In this document: positions 53,084-62,248 of the stretch, piece by piece
How positions within the stretch are numbered: the stretch's first letter is position 1
Layout: the number at the start of each line of letters is the position of its first letter
Assembly (NCBI GenBank): GCA_050297855.1
Contig: JBNKTC010000004.1
Coordinates: forward strand, 124,001 to 188,000
Source of the DNA: SZUA-545 sp050297855
Lineage (GTDB): Bacteria; Campylobacterota; Campylobacteria; Campylobacterales; SZUA-545
DNA: 64,000 bases
Reading direction: 5' to 3'
Position numbers and translations under genes: made by a program
The notes under the pieces: generated by a model
What the model saw: the letters and a program-made list of their open reading frames with translations, nothing else
Databases searched by the model: none
What the model was told of the DNA's origin: nothing

Positions 53084-53998
53084 GTGATTATTCTTGGTGA
53101 TAAATATGAGTTTACCAAATACGAGAGATTGCGACTGAAAAAGATTGCCCCCTCGATAACGTATATCCGACGGGCCAAAGACGATGAAGAATTAATAGAT
53201 ACTCTTAAAAAAAATATTATAGACAAGAACCCGAACTCAATTGTCCTTAACGTATCCCAAAAGCCTTCAAAAGAGTTAATACAGTTTTTGACAAACCTGG
53301 AACTCCAGGGTATCCGTTTTATGACGTTTGAGCACTTTATGGAACGCTATCTGGAAAAGTGTTTTATCCCGACCGATATGGAGAACCTGAATTATCTTGA
53401 TAATATCAAACCTTATAACTCCGTCGAGTACGGTCTAAAAAGGGTGATGGATATCATCGGGTCGATGCTGCTTCTTTTGGTTGCAACGCCGATTATGTTC
53501 CATGCTATTTACAAAATAAAAAAAGAGTCCCCAGGGAGCATATTTTTTAAACAGAAGCGTGTCGGACTGGGCGGAAAGCTTTTTACCTGTTATAAATTCC
53601 GTTCCATGCATGCGGACAGCCACTTTGACCCCTATACCCGGGACAACGATATCAGGATCTTTCCGTTTGGACAGACAATGCGGAAGATGCGGATCGATGA
53701 GCTGCCGCAGCTGTTTAACGTACTGCGGGGTGATATGCACCTGATCGGGCCGAGAGCGGAGTGGTATATTCTTGTAGATGAGTATGAAAAAGAGTTGCCG
53801 TATTATACGGAGCGTCATCTTGTCCGTCCGGGGATTACCGGATGGGCCCAGGTCAACTACCCTTACGGCCAGAATATTGAAGATACGCGCCAGAAGCTGA
53901 TGTATGATCTTTTTTATATTAAATATTGGAACCTGTGGGTGGAAGTGAAGATCATCCTCAAGACGATCTTCATCATCCTTACGAAGAAAGGGACGTGA
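53084..53998 (+). CDS. Polyprenyl-phosphate sugar phosphotransferase A
   Basis: This 304-residue protein has an N-terminal cytosolic region of about 110 residues, one membrane helix (about 123-143: VMDIIGSMLLLLVATPIMF) and the PF02397 sugar transferase domain (FFKQKRVGLGGKLFTCYKFR, RKMRIDELPQLFNVLRGDMH, RPGITGWAQV). Such enzymes start glycan assembly by moving sugar-1-phosphate onto undecaprenyl phosphate. The GTG start is the only option near the promoter. A second such enzyme is encoded at 55206. Confidence 0.88.
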   Translation: MIILGDKYEFTKYERLRLKKIAPSITYIRRAKDDEELIDTLKKNIIDKNPNSIVLNVSQKPSKELIQFLTNLELQGIRFMTFEHFMERYLEKCFIPTDMENLNYLDNIKPYNSVEYGLKRVMDIIGSMLLLLVATPIMFHAIYKIKKESPGSIFFKQKRVGLGGKLFTCYKFRSMHADSHFDPYTRDNDIRIFPFGQTMRKMRIDELPQLFNVLRGDMHLIGPRAEWYILVDEYEKELPYYTERHLVRPGITGWAQVNYPYGQNIEDTRQKLMYDLFYIKYWNLWVEVKIILKTIFIILTKKGT

Positions 53999-54009
53999 TT
54001 TAGAATCAC
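53995..54009. terminator. Hairpin shared by two convergent genes
   Basis: GTGATT (53995-54000) and AATCAC (54004-54009) pair around TAG and include stop codons of both convergent genes. The 6-bp stem has no T-run, so termination would be weak. Confidence 0.35.
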
Positions 54010-55196
54010 ATCCTGTTATCGAGGTATTTGCCTGTCTCTTTATGTCCGAAATCCGGGATCATATGGAAAAAGAGCTTGACGATATCCTCTTTTTCCCATT
54101 GACCTGCCGATCTGAGCCGTTTGATCTCGGAAGTGAAGTGTTGCAGTTTTTGGGTATCGAAGACAGGATCGTTTTTAATGACACCCAGGTTGACAAAGCG
54201 TTCGAGGTCGAGTGCCTCTTTCTCCGTAAAAAACTCCTCAAAGTCCTTTTCACCTGTTGTATCACTGTCGAAGAAGAAGCATGGCCATTTCTTTTGCGGG
54301 ATCAGTTCGTCGATCTTATTCCGCGCCTCCTCTTCAGTCTCACAGATGTAGGGTTCGTATCCGAGATTTTCCAGGTACCTGACAGCGATGTCGGCAAAGG
54401 TGATCAGGTGAAGTTTTTCACTCAGTTTTGGGAAGAAGATATCCCGGTTTTCACCAAGGAGGCATGACATCAAACACAACTCACCAGACTCCTGGGGCGT
54501 GACAAAATAGCGCTTGATATCCTGCGGAGCGGCAATCGGCTGATTTTTCTGGATACGCTGGTTGAATCCGTGCAGGAGTGAACCGTCGGAAAAAGCGACA
54601 TTGGCAAATCGTGCGGTAGAGATGGGCATCTCAAGACTTTTTTGCATCAGGAACATCTCCATAATGCGCTTGGAGGCTCCCATCATATTGACGGGGTTTG
54701 CCGCCTTGTCGGTCGAGACGCAGAAATATTTTTTCGCATGGTTCTCATGTGCCTGGATAATAGTCTTTTCCGTATTGAAGATGTTAACATCAATCATCCG
54801 CATCAGCGTAAAAGGGTCTTTTTCGCTCCGAACATGCTTCAGGGCCGAGAGATTGAGAACATAGTCATAGCGGCCGTAGCTTTTTATAAATGCATCATAG
54901 ATGTCCGAACCGATATCCAGCGCAAACGTCTTAAACTCTCCGCTGATATATCCCAAAGAGCTACGGATATCCCGTACAAGCTCAACCAGGTTGTTTTCAC
55001 TGATATCCACGACGTGAAGGAGTTTCGGATCGCGCTTGAATATCTCCTTCGTGACCGCCTGCCCGATTGATCCGGAAGCTCCGATGACCAAAAACGAACT
55101 GTTATGCACGATTTCCGAGAGAATCTTCTCATTGTTTGTAATATCATCGATAAAAAGCTCTTCGTCTCTCCCGATAAGCTTTAATATAAGACTCAT
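54006..55196 (-). CDS. WbpM/CapD-like nucleotide-sugar 4,6-dehydratase
   Basis: This 396-residue SDR has the NAD motif VIGASGSIGQAV and the catalytic segment CVSTDKAANPVNMMGASKRI. Met replaces the usual active-site Tyr, as in the WbpM/CapD branch that makes 4-keto-6-deoxy-HexNAc. The membrane domain of full-length WbpM is missing, so it is a soluble form. The C-terminal 120 residues are divergent (DKIDELIPQKKWPCFFF-like region) and may fit a particular substrate. It precedes no aminotransferase in this window. Confidence 0.8.
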   Translation of the reverse strand: MSLILKLIGRDEELFIDDITNNEKILSEIVHNSSFLVIGASGSIGQAVTKEIFKRDPKLLHVVDISENNLVELVRDIRSSLGYISGEFKTFALDIGSDIYDAFIKSYGRYDYVLNLSALKHVRSEKDPFTLMRMIDVNIFNTEKTIIQAHENHAKKYFCVSTDKAANPVNMMGASKRIMEMFLMQKSLEMPISTARFANVAFSDGSLLHGFNQRIQKNQPIAAPQDIKRYFVTPQESGELCLMSCLLGENRDIFFPKLSEKLHLITFADIAVRYLENLGYEPYICETEEEARNKIDELIPQKKWPCFFFDSDTTGEKDFEEFFTEKEALDLERFVNLGVIKNDPVFDTQKLQHFTSEIKRLRSAGQWEKEDIVKLFFHMIPDFGHKETGKYLDNRM

Positions 55197-55205
55197 ATAT
55201 ATCCT

Positions 55206-55871
55206 TTAGTTAATCTCTAGTTCTTTTGGCGGTGTGGGTAGGTCTTTGAAAATAGTCCTGTAGAGAGTACTTGTAGGGAAAACAATAACCCAGGCAGTCA
55301 ATGCGATCAGCATAAAATAGGTGTATAAAGAGCGGTGTTCTTTGTACCAGATCTCCAGTTCCGCTTTGTAGGTGGCAATAAACTTTTTGTAAAACTCTTT
55401 TGGGTCTAGGTCACTGTTGGAGATCATGCTCTCTTCATCCCGGAAAAAGATGGAGGCGATGCCGGTGAGGCCGGGTTTGAGGGAGAGGACCGTGTCGATC
55501 TTGTCTTCAGGATACAGGTCGAGGTGTTCTCTGACCTGCGGGCGCGGTCCGACAACGCTGATGTCCCCCTTGAGGATATTGATGATCTGCGGAAGTTCGT
55601 TGATCTTTGTTTTTCGGAGGAATCTTCCGACCGGCAGGACCCGGGGATCGTCTTTTGTCGTAATATAGGCATTTTTCATATTGGGGCTGTCTTGGAGCAT
55701 AGTTGCGAACTTGATAAGGTTAAACGTCTTTCCGCCCTGGCCGACACGTTTTTGATAGTAAAAGATATGGTGTTCCCCCGTAAACTTCAGTATCAAAGCA
55801 ATCGGGATAAAAAGCGGGAGTAGAAGCAGCAGAGCCAGTGCCGAGAAAAAGATATCAAAAAAACGGATCAT
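55206..55871 (-). CDS. Polyprenyl-phosphate sugar phosphotransferase B
   Basis: This 221-residue PF02397 enzyme resembles PglC/WecP-type monotopic transferases. It has an N-terminal membrane helix (about 8-28: FSALALLLLLPLFIPIALIL), YYQKRVGQGGKTFNLIKF, KTKINELPQIINILKGDISV and RPQVREH. It also has an extra C-terminal hydrophobic segment. It overlaps the upstream glycosyltransferase gene by 4 bases. Two initiating enzymes in one locus suggest two lipid-linked glycans or alternative primers. Confidence 0.87.
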   Translation of the reverse strand: MIRFFDIFFSALALLLLLPLFIPIALILKFTGEHHIFYYQKRVGQGGKTFNLIKFATMLQDSPNMKNAYITTKDDPRVLPVGRFLRKTKINELPQIINILKGDISVVGPRPQVREHLDLYPEDKIDTVLSLKPGLTGIASIFFRDEESMISNSDLDPKEFYKKFIATYKAELEIWYKEHRSLYTYFMLIALTAWVIVFPTSTLYRTIFKDLPTPPKELEIN

Positions 55872-56890
55872 ACATGTTTTCCTTTAGTTATAAAGTGCAT
55901 TTTTCCTACCTTAAAAAGGCCGAAAAGCGAACCAAGTCCGTATGATATATGTAAAATGCTGAATGCTGCTACAAGATGGAAGGGAGAGGTCCCTTTTTCG
56001 GTCAGTTTCACACTTCGCCATCCGATGAGTGACATGTAGGCACCCAGCGACAAGCCTGAGAGGATCACAAAATACGGAGTGACCAGACAGAGCAGCAGGG
56101 GAAAGAGGATCGAGAGCAGGAAAATCAGCGGGATAAAGTGACGCAGGCTGACATTAGAGAGGGATTTGGTCAGGTACGACGTGATAATGATCCAGCGCCC
56201 GGTGTTAAAACGGTTCATGTAAAATGTGGCGTATGACTCGCGCGGGTAGTAGGTCAGGGTGATATCCGGGACGAGGTAGATCTTGGCGCCTGCTTTGGCA
56301 ATGCGTTTATTGAATTCGATGTCCTGGTTCCGGGTCAGCCGTTCATCGAAGAGGCCGTATTTTTCAAATACCTCTCTCTTATAGCAGCCGAAGGGGACGG
56401 TATCGACCTCTTTGGCTTCGTTGATCCCGGTTCTGAAGGCTGAATTGCCGACCCCGAACTTATCGGACATCACTTTTTTGATCGCGACGGATGTTTTCGT
56501 TTTATTCAGGGCATCGGTCGCACACACCGCGCCGACATTGTCGGCATCCAGTTTCAGTGACCACTCGATCAGCTTTGAAAAATAGTCGGAAGGGTAACTG
56601 CTATGCGCATCCATCCGGATAATATAGTCACCGGTCGCTGCTTTGATGCCGATATTCAGGGCATAGGGGACTGTCTTGTGTTGATTGCTGAGAAGACGGA
56701 TAAAACCGTATTGTCGTGCGTACTTTTCCACAATCTCCACCGTTTTGTCATCACTCAGGCCATCGATAATCAGAACTTCCATATTCTCCCTGGGGTAGTC
56801 GTTTTGAAGTATGTTCTGAATTACATTGTCGATGTACTTCTCTTCATTGCGGACAGGCATAATGATTGAGATCTTTTTATCAGTCGTCAC
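55868..56890 (-). CDS. Glycosyltransferase family 2 (ExoA-like)
   Basis: This 340-residue GT-A enzyme has IIMPVRNEEKYIDNVIQNIL, the nucleotide-sugar motif VLIIDGLSDDKT, the metal-binding DxD-like IIRMDAHSSYP and the NQDIEFNKRI catalytic segment. Two or three C-terminal transmembrane helices (about 245-285) follow. The pattern matches ExoA-type beta-glycosyltransferases of exopolysaccharide synthesis. It is the first gene of the three-gene minus-strand group, facing the rfb genes across a 379-base gap. Confidence 0.88.
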   Translation of the reverse strand: MTTDKKISIIMPVRNEEKYIDNVIQNILQNDYPRENMEVLIIDGLSDDKTVEIVEKYARQYGFIRLLSNQHKTVPYALNIGIKAATGDYIIRMDAHSSYPSDYFSKLIEWSLKLDADNVGAVCATDALNKTKTSVAIKKVMSDKFGVGNSAFRTGINEAKEVDTVPFGCYKREVFEKYGLFDERLTRNQDIEFNKRIAKAGAKIYLVPDITLTYYPRESYATFYMNRFNTGRWIIITSYLTKSLSNVSLRHFIPLIFLLSILFPLLLCLVTPYFVILSGLSLGAYMSLIGWRSVKLTEKGTSPFHLVAAFSILHISYGLGSLFGLFKVGKMHFITKGKHV

Positions 56891-57269
56891 ATTGTTTCCT
56901 TAGTAGTGTTGCATATTTATTGAAGTTGTCTGTAGGGTACTCTATGGCCTTTATCCCGCTAAAAAGGATACACATTATCAAGGAGAGATTTTTTTTATAG
57001 ATAGGCATAACGCTTTTATGAGTTCCAAGGCGAAAAATATTCATCCAAACTTAATTTTCAGCAATTGCTTACTGAGATAAGTTTATGGGATAATGATAAC
57101 ACGATATCTTTTATCTCCGACTAAAAGTACCGGAACAAAAATGTCCGGCAATAATACGTGTTAAGAAGGGTTTCATTGCGATAAAGCTAGAATAAACCCC
57201 ATATTGAGGGTACAGGGTTTATCCGAAAACAGTGGGTAAATATATAAAATAAGGTGGGATTTACAGAAG
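56891..57269. other. A+T-rich divergent regulatory region
   Basis: These 379 bases separate the minus-strand glycosyltransferase from rfbA. They contain no convincing reading frame. Visible elements are the 8-bp inverted repeat ATAAACCC / GGGTTTAT, a CCGG...CCGG hairpin (57130-57148), and A+T-rich stretches that could hold promoters for both directions. Confidence 0.5.
57192..57222. promoter_or_regulatory. Inverted repeat upstream of rfbA
   Basis: ATAAACCC (57192-57199) and GGGTTTAT (57215-57222) are perfect inverted repeats separated by 15 bp, with centres about two helix turns apart. They sit about 50 bp before rfbA. This fits either a dimeric regulator site or an RNA stem. Confidence 0.4.
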
Positions 57270-58139
57270 ATGAAAGGAATTATCTTAGCTGGCGGTAGCG
57301 GGACCAGGCTCTATCCCCTGACACTGCCGACATGCAAACAGCTCCTACCCATTTATGACAAGCCGATGATCTATTATCCTCTTTCGGTTCTGATGCTTGC
57401 AGGTATTCGGGATATCCTGATCATCTCAACTCCCCAGGATACGCCCCTTTTTGAAGATCTTTTCGGCAACGGTGAGAAGTGGGGGATCCGACTTTCGTAC
57501 AAAGTACAGGACTCTCCTGACGGCCTGGCCCAGGCCTTTATCCTGGGCGAAGAGTTTATCGGTGAGGATAATGTCTGTCTGATCCTGGGGGATAATATCT
57601 TTTACGGGCACGGCCTGACCCCGAAATTGAAAGAAGCGACGATGCTGCAAGAGGGTGCGGTCGTCTTCGGCTACCAGGTCAAGGACCCCGAACGTTTCGG
57701 AGTCATCGAGTTTGATCAGAACAAGAAGGTGATCAGTATTGAAGAGAAACCCGAAAAACCCAAAAGCGATTTTGCCGTGACGGGGCTCTATTTTTACGAC
57801 AACAGTGTTGTCGAGATCGCCAAGGGTATCACGCCCTCGGAGCGCGGAGAGCTGGAGATCACGTCGATCAACCAGGCCTATCTGGAACACGGACAACTCA
57901 ATGTAGAGCTTCTGGGACGGGGGTTTGCATGGCTTGATACCGGAACACACGATACCCTGCTGGAAGCAGGGCATTTTGTCCAGACGATCGAGCACCGTCA
58001 GGGTTATAAGATCGCATGCATCGAAGAGATCGCTTATTATAACAAATGGATCGATAAACAGCAGGTTGTCGAGATCGCCAAACCCCTCGAAAAGACCGGA
58101 TACGGCCAATACCTGCTTGATATCGTCGGCAAACGCTGA
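57270..58139 (+). CDS. rfbA: Glucose-1-phosphate thymidylyltransferase
   Basis: RfbA (RmlA) makes dTDP-glucose from dTTP and glucose-1-phosphate. The 289-residue protein has MKGIILAGGSGTRLYPLT, the DKPMIYYPLS substrate segment, LGDNIFYGHG, VFGYQVKDPERFGVIEFD and the EKPEKPKS loop, all diagnostic. It is cytosolic. rfbB starts directly after its stop. No rfbC or rfbD follows, so the dTDP-sugar made here is not simply rhamnose. Confidence 0.97.
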   Translation: MKGIILAGGSGTRLYPLTLPTCKQLLPIYDKPMIYYPLSVLMLAGIRDILIISTPQDTPLFEDLFGNGEKWGIRLSYKVQDSPDGLAQAFILGEEFIGEDNVCLILGDNIFYGHGLTPKLKEATMLQEGAVVFGYQVKDPERFGVIEFDQNKKVISIEEKPEKPKSDFAVTGLYFYDNSVVEIAKGITPSERGELEITSINQAYLEHGQLNVELLGRGFAWLDTGTHDTLLEAGHFVQTIEHRQGYKIACIEEIAYYNKWIDKQQVVEIAKPLEKTGYGQYLLDIVGKR

Positions 58140-59153
58140 ATGAAGACGCTGTTGGTTACCGGCTGTGCCGGTTTTATCGGTTCGAATTTTGTTCCGTATT
58201 TGCTGGAGACATATGAGCAGTACCGTGTGGTGAACCTGGATCTACTGACTTATGCCGGTGATAGGGGCAATCTCCGTGAGGTCGAAGAGTGTTCTCGTTA
58301 TACGTTTGTCCAGGGGGATATTTGTGACCGTCTCCTGGTCGAGTCGCTTTTTAAAAAATACGATATCCGCGGAGTGATACATTTTGCGGCAGAGAGTCAT
58401 GTCGATAACTCTATCAGTGATCCGGAATCCTTTATCCGGACCAATGTCAACGGCACTTTCGTTCTGCTAAACTGCGCAAAAAACCATTGGCTCAAATCGC
58501 CCTTTGACTATAAAGACGAGTACCGGGGATGCCGTTTCCACCATATTTCGACCGATGAGGTGTACGGTACGCTCGGGACAACGGGTCTTTTTACCGAGTC
58601 CTCTCCCTATGCCCCCAACTCTCCTTACGCAGCGTCAAAAGCTTCCAGCGATATGATCGTCCGAAGTTATCACCATACGTATGGACTGGATACGGTGATC
58701 ACCAACTGCTCCAATAACTACGGCCCCAAACAGCATGAGGAGAAACTGATCCCCAAGATCATCAAAAATGCATTGGACGGCCGGGCGATACCCATATACG
58801 GGGACGGTGAGAATATCCGGGACTGGCTTTTTGTCAGGGATCACTGCAGAGGGATCGACAAAGTGTTCCATAGGGGACAAAGCGGTGAGACCTATAATAT
58901 CGGCGGGAAAAACGAGCGGAGCAATAACGAAATCGCCCGGACGGTGTGTGAAATCCTGGATGAGGCTGCACCCCGGACGTCGGGCAGCTATAAAGAGCTG
59001 ATCACCTATGTCTCCGACAGGCCCGGACACGACCGGCGCTATGCTATCGATGCGACGAAGATTGAAAACGAACTCGGCTGGCTGGCCGATGAAACCTTTG
59101 AAAGCGGCATCAGGAAGACGGTAGCCTGGTATGTGGAGAAGTACAATGGGTAA
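58140..59153 (+). CDS. rfbB: dTDP-glucose 4,6-dehydratase
   Basis: RfbB (RmlB) converts dTDP-glucose to dTDP-4-keto-6-deoxyglucose. The 337-residue SDR has TGCAGFIGSNFVPYLLE, the HFAAESHVDNSI signature, the catalytic STDEVYG and the YAASKAS active site, and NCSNNYGPKQHEEKLIP. It follows rfbA without a gap and overlaps the WbqC gene by 8 bases. The product is the branch point for deoxy- and amino-deoxy sugars. Confidence 0.97.
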   Translation: MKTLLVTGCAGFIGSNFVPYLLETYEQYRVVNLDLLTYAGDRGNLREVEECSRYTFVQGDICDRLLVESLFKKYDIRGVIHFAAESHVDNSISDPESFIRTNVNGTFVLLNCAKNHWLKSPFDYKDEYRGCRFHHISTDEVYGTLGTTGLFTESSPYAPNSPYAASKASSDMIVRSYHHTYGLDTVITNCSNNYGPKQHEEKLIPKIIKNALDGRAIPIYGDGENIRDWLFVRDHCRGIDKVFHRGQSGETYNIGGKNERSNNEIARTVCEILDEAAPRTSGSYKELITYVSDRPGHDRRYAIDATKIENELGWLADETFESGIRKTVAWYVEKYNG

Positions 59154-59850
59154 GCGTATCGCCATCCTTCAATCAAACTATATCCCATGGAAAGGGTATT
59201 TTGACCTGATTAACATGGTGGACGAGTTTATCCTCTATGACGATATGCAGTATACGCGAAGGGACTGGCGCAACCGCAACAAGATCAAGACGCCCGACGG
59301 CCTGAAATGGCTGACGATCCCGGTGGAGGTAAAGGGTAAATATTTCCAGTCCATCCGGGACACAAAGATATCCGATCCGGAATGGGGGAGGAAGCATTGG
59401 CAGACGATCCGCTATAATTATGCAAAAGCGCCCTTCTTTTCAGAATTTTCGGAACGCTTTGAAGCCCTTTACCTTGATAATGAAGAGGTATATCTGAGCA
59501 AAGTGAACCACCAGTTTATTATGACAGTCAATGATATCCTCGGGATCACGACTCCCATCCATTGGTCAGACGAATTCGTACTGCGTGAGGGGAAAAGCGA
59601 ACGCCTGCTTGGGATCTGCCAGGATTGCGGAGCAACGGAATATTTAAGCGGCCCCGCGGCCCAGGGCTACCTGGATGAAACACTGTTTCAAGAGTCCGGT
59701 ATCGACGTCTCCTGGATGGATTATTCGGGATACCGGGAATATCCGCAGCTTTTCCCGCCCTTTGAACACGGGGTTACGATCCTGGACCTGCTTTTTAATA
59801 TGGGATATGAGAGTAGAGATTATATGAAAAGTTTTGGAGAGATGCGTTGA
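59146..59850 (+). CDS. WbqC-family protein
   Basis: This 234-residue protein has the WbqC signature: IAILQSNYIPWKGYFDLINM, DEFILYDDMQYTRRDWRNRN, the WLTIPVEVKG segment and a C-terminal FPPFEHGVTILDLLFNMG. The family is found in O-antigen and amino-sugar loci and is related to GNAT/acyl-transfer functions by context only. ATG 59146 lies within the rfbB end. The next gene starts 4 bases before its stop. Confidence 0.9.
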   Translation: MGKRIAILQSNYIPWKGYFDLINMVDEFILYDDMQYTRRDWRNRNKIKTPDGLKWLTIPVEVKGKYFQSIRDTKISDPEWGRKHWQTIRYNYAKAPFFSEFSERFEALYLDNEEVYLSKVNHQFIMTVNDILGITTPIHWSDEFVLREGKSERLLGICQDCGATEYLSGPAAQGYLDETLFQESGIDVSWMDYSGYREYPQLFPPFEHGVTILDLLFNMGYESRDYMKSFGEMR

Positions 59851-60776
59851 GACTATCCATTGTTACGACACTGTACCGTTCTTCCGAATACATCGAGGCC
59901 TTTTACCGGCGTATTTCCGAAGAAGCCCAAAAGATCACCCACGCGTACGAGATCATCTTGGTTGATGATGGTTCCCCGGATGACTCGCTTCGCAAAGCCG
60001 TCAATATCGCTGACCGCGACTCCCGTGTCAAAGTTGTCGAACTCTCGAGGAATTTCGGTCATCACAAGGCGATTATGACGGGTCTTGCCCAGGCAGACGG
60101 GGAGTATATCTTCCTGATTGACTCGGACCTGGAAGAGGAGCCGGAGCTGCTGGGAGCATTTTGGCAGACGATGCAGGACTCCGACGGTGTCGACATGGTC
60201 TACGGTGTCCAGGAGGTACGTAAAGGCGGTCTCTTCGAACGCTGGAACGGGCAGCTCTTTTACAAGCTCTTTAACTATTTCAGCGAAGTCAAGATCCCCA
60301 AAAACTTTTTAACGGTCCGTCTGATGAAACGGTACTATGTGGAGAATCTGTTGCGCTTTACGGAAAAAGAGTTCATTTTCAGTATCGTCAATATACTTAA
60401 CGGTTTTCGCGTACAGGAAAAAACCGTTGCCAAGCTCTCCATCAGCCCGACTACCTATACATGGCGGAAAAAGATCCGGCTTCTGGTCGATGCCGTCACC
60501 TCGTCGACGGCAAAACCTTTGTGGATGGTCTTTAATTTCGGGATCGGTGTGACGACGTTTTCTATCGTATTCATCCTTTACCTTGTCGGAAGGAAACTCT
60601 TTTACGGGATCGGGGTCGACGGCTGGACATCGGTCATGGTGACAGTATTCTTTTTCGGTGGGGTGATTATCCTGTTCCTGGGTATCATCGGGATCTATCT
60701 TTCAAAAATTTTTGTCGAGGTCAAGAACAGGCCGTTCTCAATCATTAGACATATCTACCAAAAAGAGGACGTATGA
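59847..60776 (+). CDS. Glycosyltransferase family 2 with membrane C-terminus (GtrB/DPMS-like)
   Basis: This 309-residue enzyme resembles dolichol-/undecaprenyl-phosphate sugar transferases. It has SIVTTLYRSSEYIEAFYRRI, EIILVDDGSPDDS, ELSRNFGHHKAIMTGL, the metal motif LIDSDLEEEPE, and two C-terminal membrane helices (about 228-250 and 262-288). It would make a polyprenyl-linked sugar for side-branch addition. It begins with TTG 59847 overlapping the WbqC stop (TTGA) and overlaps the next gene by 4 bases. Confidence 0.88.
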   Translation: MRLSIVTTLYRSSEYIEAFYRRISEEAQKITHAYEIILVDDGSPDDSLRKAVNIADRDSRVKVVELSRNFGHHKAIMTGLAQADGEYIFLIDSDLEEEPELLGAFWQTMQDSDGVDMVYGVQEVRKGGLFERWNGQLFYKLFNYFSEVKIPKNFLTVRLMKRYYVENLLRFTEKEFIFSIVNILNGFRVQEKTVAKLSISPTTYTWRKKIRLLVDAVTSSTAKPLWMVFNFGIGVTTFSIVFILYLVGRKLFYGIGVDGWTSVMVTVFFFGGVIILFLGIIGIYLSKIFVEVKNRPFSIIRHIYQKEDV

Positions 60777-61432
60777 AAGAGCTGGTGATCTTTGGTATCG
60801 GGGAGCAGGCGGAAGTCGCATTTTACTATTTTGACAATCACTCGGAGTATACGGTAACGGCTTTCTGCGTCGATAGCGGATATATGACAAAATCCGAGTT
60901 GTTTGGCAGGCCGGTTGTCGCTTTTGAGACCCTTGGGGAGCAATATCCTCCCGAAGAGTATGCACTCTTTGTCGCTATAGGCTACTCCAAAGTAAACAAA
61001 GTCCGGGAGGAGAAATATCTGGCTGCCAAGGCAAAAGGGTATGACCTCGCAAGTTATATCAGCAGTAAAGCGACACTTTACACCGATCTGATCGGTGAGA
61101 ACTGCTTTATCCTCGAAGACAATACGATCCAGCCTTATGTGCGGATCGGCAACAACGTCACGCTTTGGAGCGGCAATCATATCGGACACCATGCCGTTAT
61201 CGGGGATAACTGTTTTATTACCTCCCATGTGGTCGTTTCCGGGGGCGTCGAGGTCGGAAGAAACAGTTTTATCGGGGTCAATGCTACCTTGCGGGATCAT
61301 ATCCGGATCGGTGAGTCCAATGTGATCGGCGCAGGGGCTTTGATCCTGTCGGATACGTCGGAGAACCAGGTGTACATGGAAAAGGCCACCGATGCATCAC
61401 GTGTTCCGAGCAACAGGTTAAGGGGTATATAG
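60773..61432 (+). CDS. NeuD/PglD-like sugar O- or N-acetyltransferase
   Basis: This 219-residue protein has an N-terminal Rossmann-like PglD_N domain (about 1-85: LVIFGIGEQAEVAFYYFDN) and a left-handed beta-helix of hexapeptide repeats (about 95-200: VRIGNNVTLWSGNHIGHHAV, GVEVGRNSFIGVNATL) with the catalytic His in HIGHHAVIG. It transfers acetyl from acetyl-CoA to an amino or hydroxy sugar nucleotide. An amino sugar substrate would need an aminotransferase not seen in this window. Confidence 0.88.
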   Translation: MKELVIFGIGEQAEVAFYYFDNHSEYTVTAFCVDSGYMTKSELFGRPVVAFETLGEQYPPEEYALFVAIGYSKVNKVREEKYLAAKAKGYDLASYISSKATLYTDLIGENCFILEDNTIQPYVRIGNNVTLWSGNHIGHHAVIGDNCFITSHVVVSGGVEVGRNSFIGVNATLRDHIRIGESNVIGAGALILSDTSENQVYMEKATDASRVPSNRLRGI

Positions 61433-62248
61433 ATGAAAGAAGCGTATTACGGAAACATAGAGCAAAAAACAACTGCACATGCAATGGACCTTAGGGTCGA
61501 AGAGATCCAAAACCTCGGCTTTACCATTGTGGAAGACGTTCTGGATGCAGGGGATCTGGTCCGCTGCAGGGAAAAAATCGATACCGTCTATGCGATGCAG
61601 GAAGAAGAGATGGGGGTTGCATACCTGGAGACGATCAAGGAAAAAGATATGTGCCGTCTGCCGCTTAAGTATGATGAGTTTTTTATCGATATGGCGATAA
61701 GAGAACCGGTACTGGAACTGGTCAAAGTCTTCTTGGGAGAGTATTTTATACTCAACCTGCAAAACGCCATTATCAATACCTCCAGCGAGGTACATCACCA
61801 AAGCTCATGGCACCGGGACCTCCCTTACCAGAACTATACAATCAGCCGCCCCCTTGCCATTAATGCCCTTTTCTGTATCGACGACTTCTCCTATGAGAGC
61901 GGCGGGACGGTTGTCGTGCCGTATACGCACAAGATGGAAGTGCTTCCCTCGGACAGATATATCGAGAAACACCAGGTAACCGCCGAGGCTAAAGCCGGCT
62001 CGGTTATCGTCTTTGATTCGATGCTGTTTCACAAAGCAGGTTTTAACCATTCGAATAACACCCGACGTGCCCTGAACCATATCTACACTACCCCGATCAT
62101 GAAGCAGTTTTACGATATCCCGAAAGCCCTGGGCGGAAAATACGGGGAGGATCCGTTTTTATCCCAGTTGCTGGGATACACCTCCGCTACCCCTATGGAT
62201 GACGTGGCATGGCGTCATCAACGTTACAAGCGGTTTTCGGATAGATGA
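61433..62248 (+). CDS. Phytanoyl-CoA dioxygenase-family oxygenase
   Basis: This 271-residue protein has the Fe(II)/2-oxoglutarate facial triad: HxD in SSWHRDLPYQ (H127 and D129) and a distal His in FDSMLFHKAGFNHSN, followed by the 2-oxoglutarate-binding Arg in NNTRRALNH. ESGGTVVVPYTHK is typical of PhyH. Located among sugar genes, it may hydroxylate a sugar or lipid component. It starts one base after the acetyltransferase stop. Such an enzyme needs oxygen. Confidence 0.87.
   Translation: MKEAYYGNIEQKTTAHAMDLRVEEIQNLGFTIVEDVLDAGDLVRCREKIDTVYAMQEEEMGVAYLETIKEKDMCRLPLKYDEFFIDMAIREPVLELVKVFLGEYFILNLQNAIINTSSEVHHQSSWHRDLPYQNYTISRPLAINALFCIDDFSYESGGTVVVPYTHKMEVLPSDRYIEKHQVTAEAKAGSVIVFDSMLFHKAGFNHSNNTRRALNHIYTTPIMKQFYDIPKALGGKYGEDPFLSQLLGYTSATPMDDVAWRHQRYKRFSDR

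Noticed and set aside
57289..57302. GGCGGTAGCG, which matches the ops/JUMPstart element of polysaccharide operons.
   Set aside because: It lies inside rfbA and simply encodes the conserved Gly-Gly-Ser-Gly of the nucleotide-binding motif.
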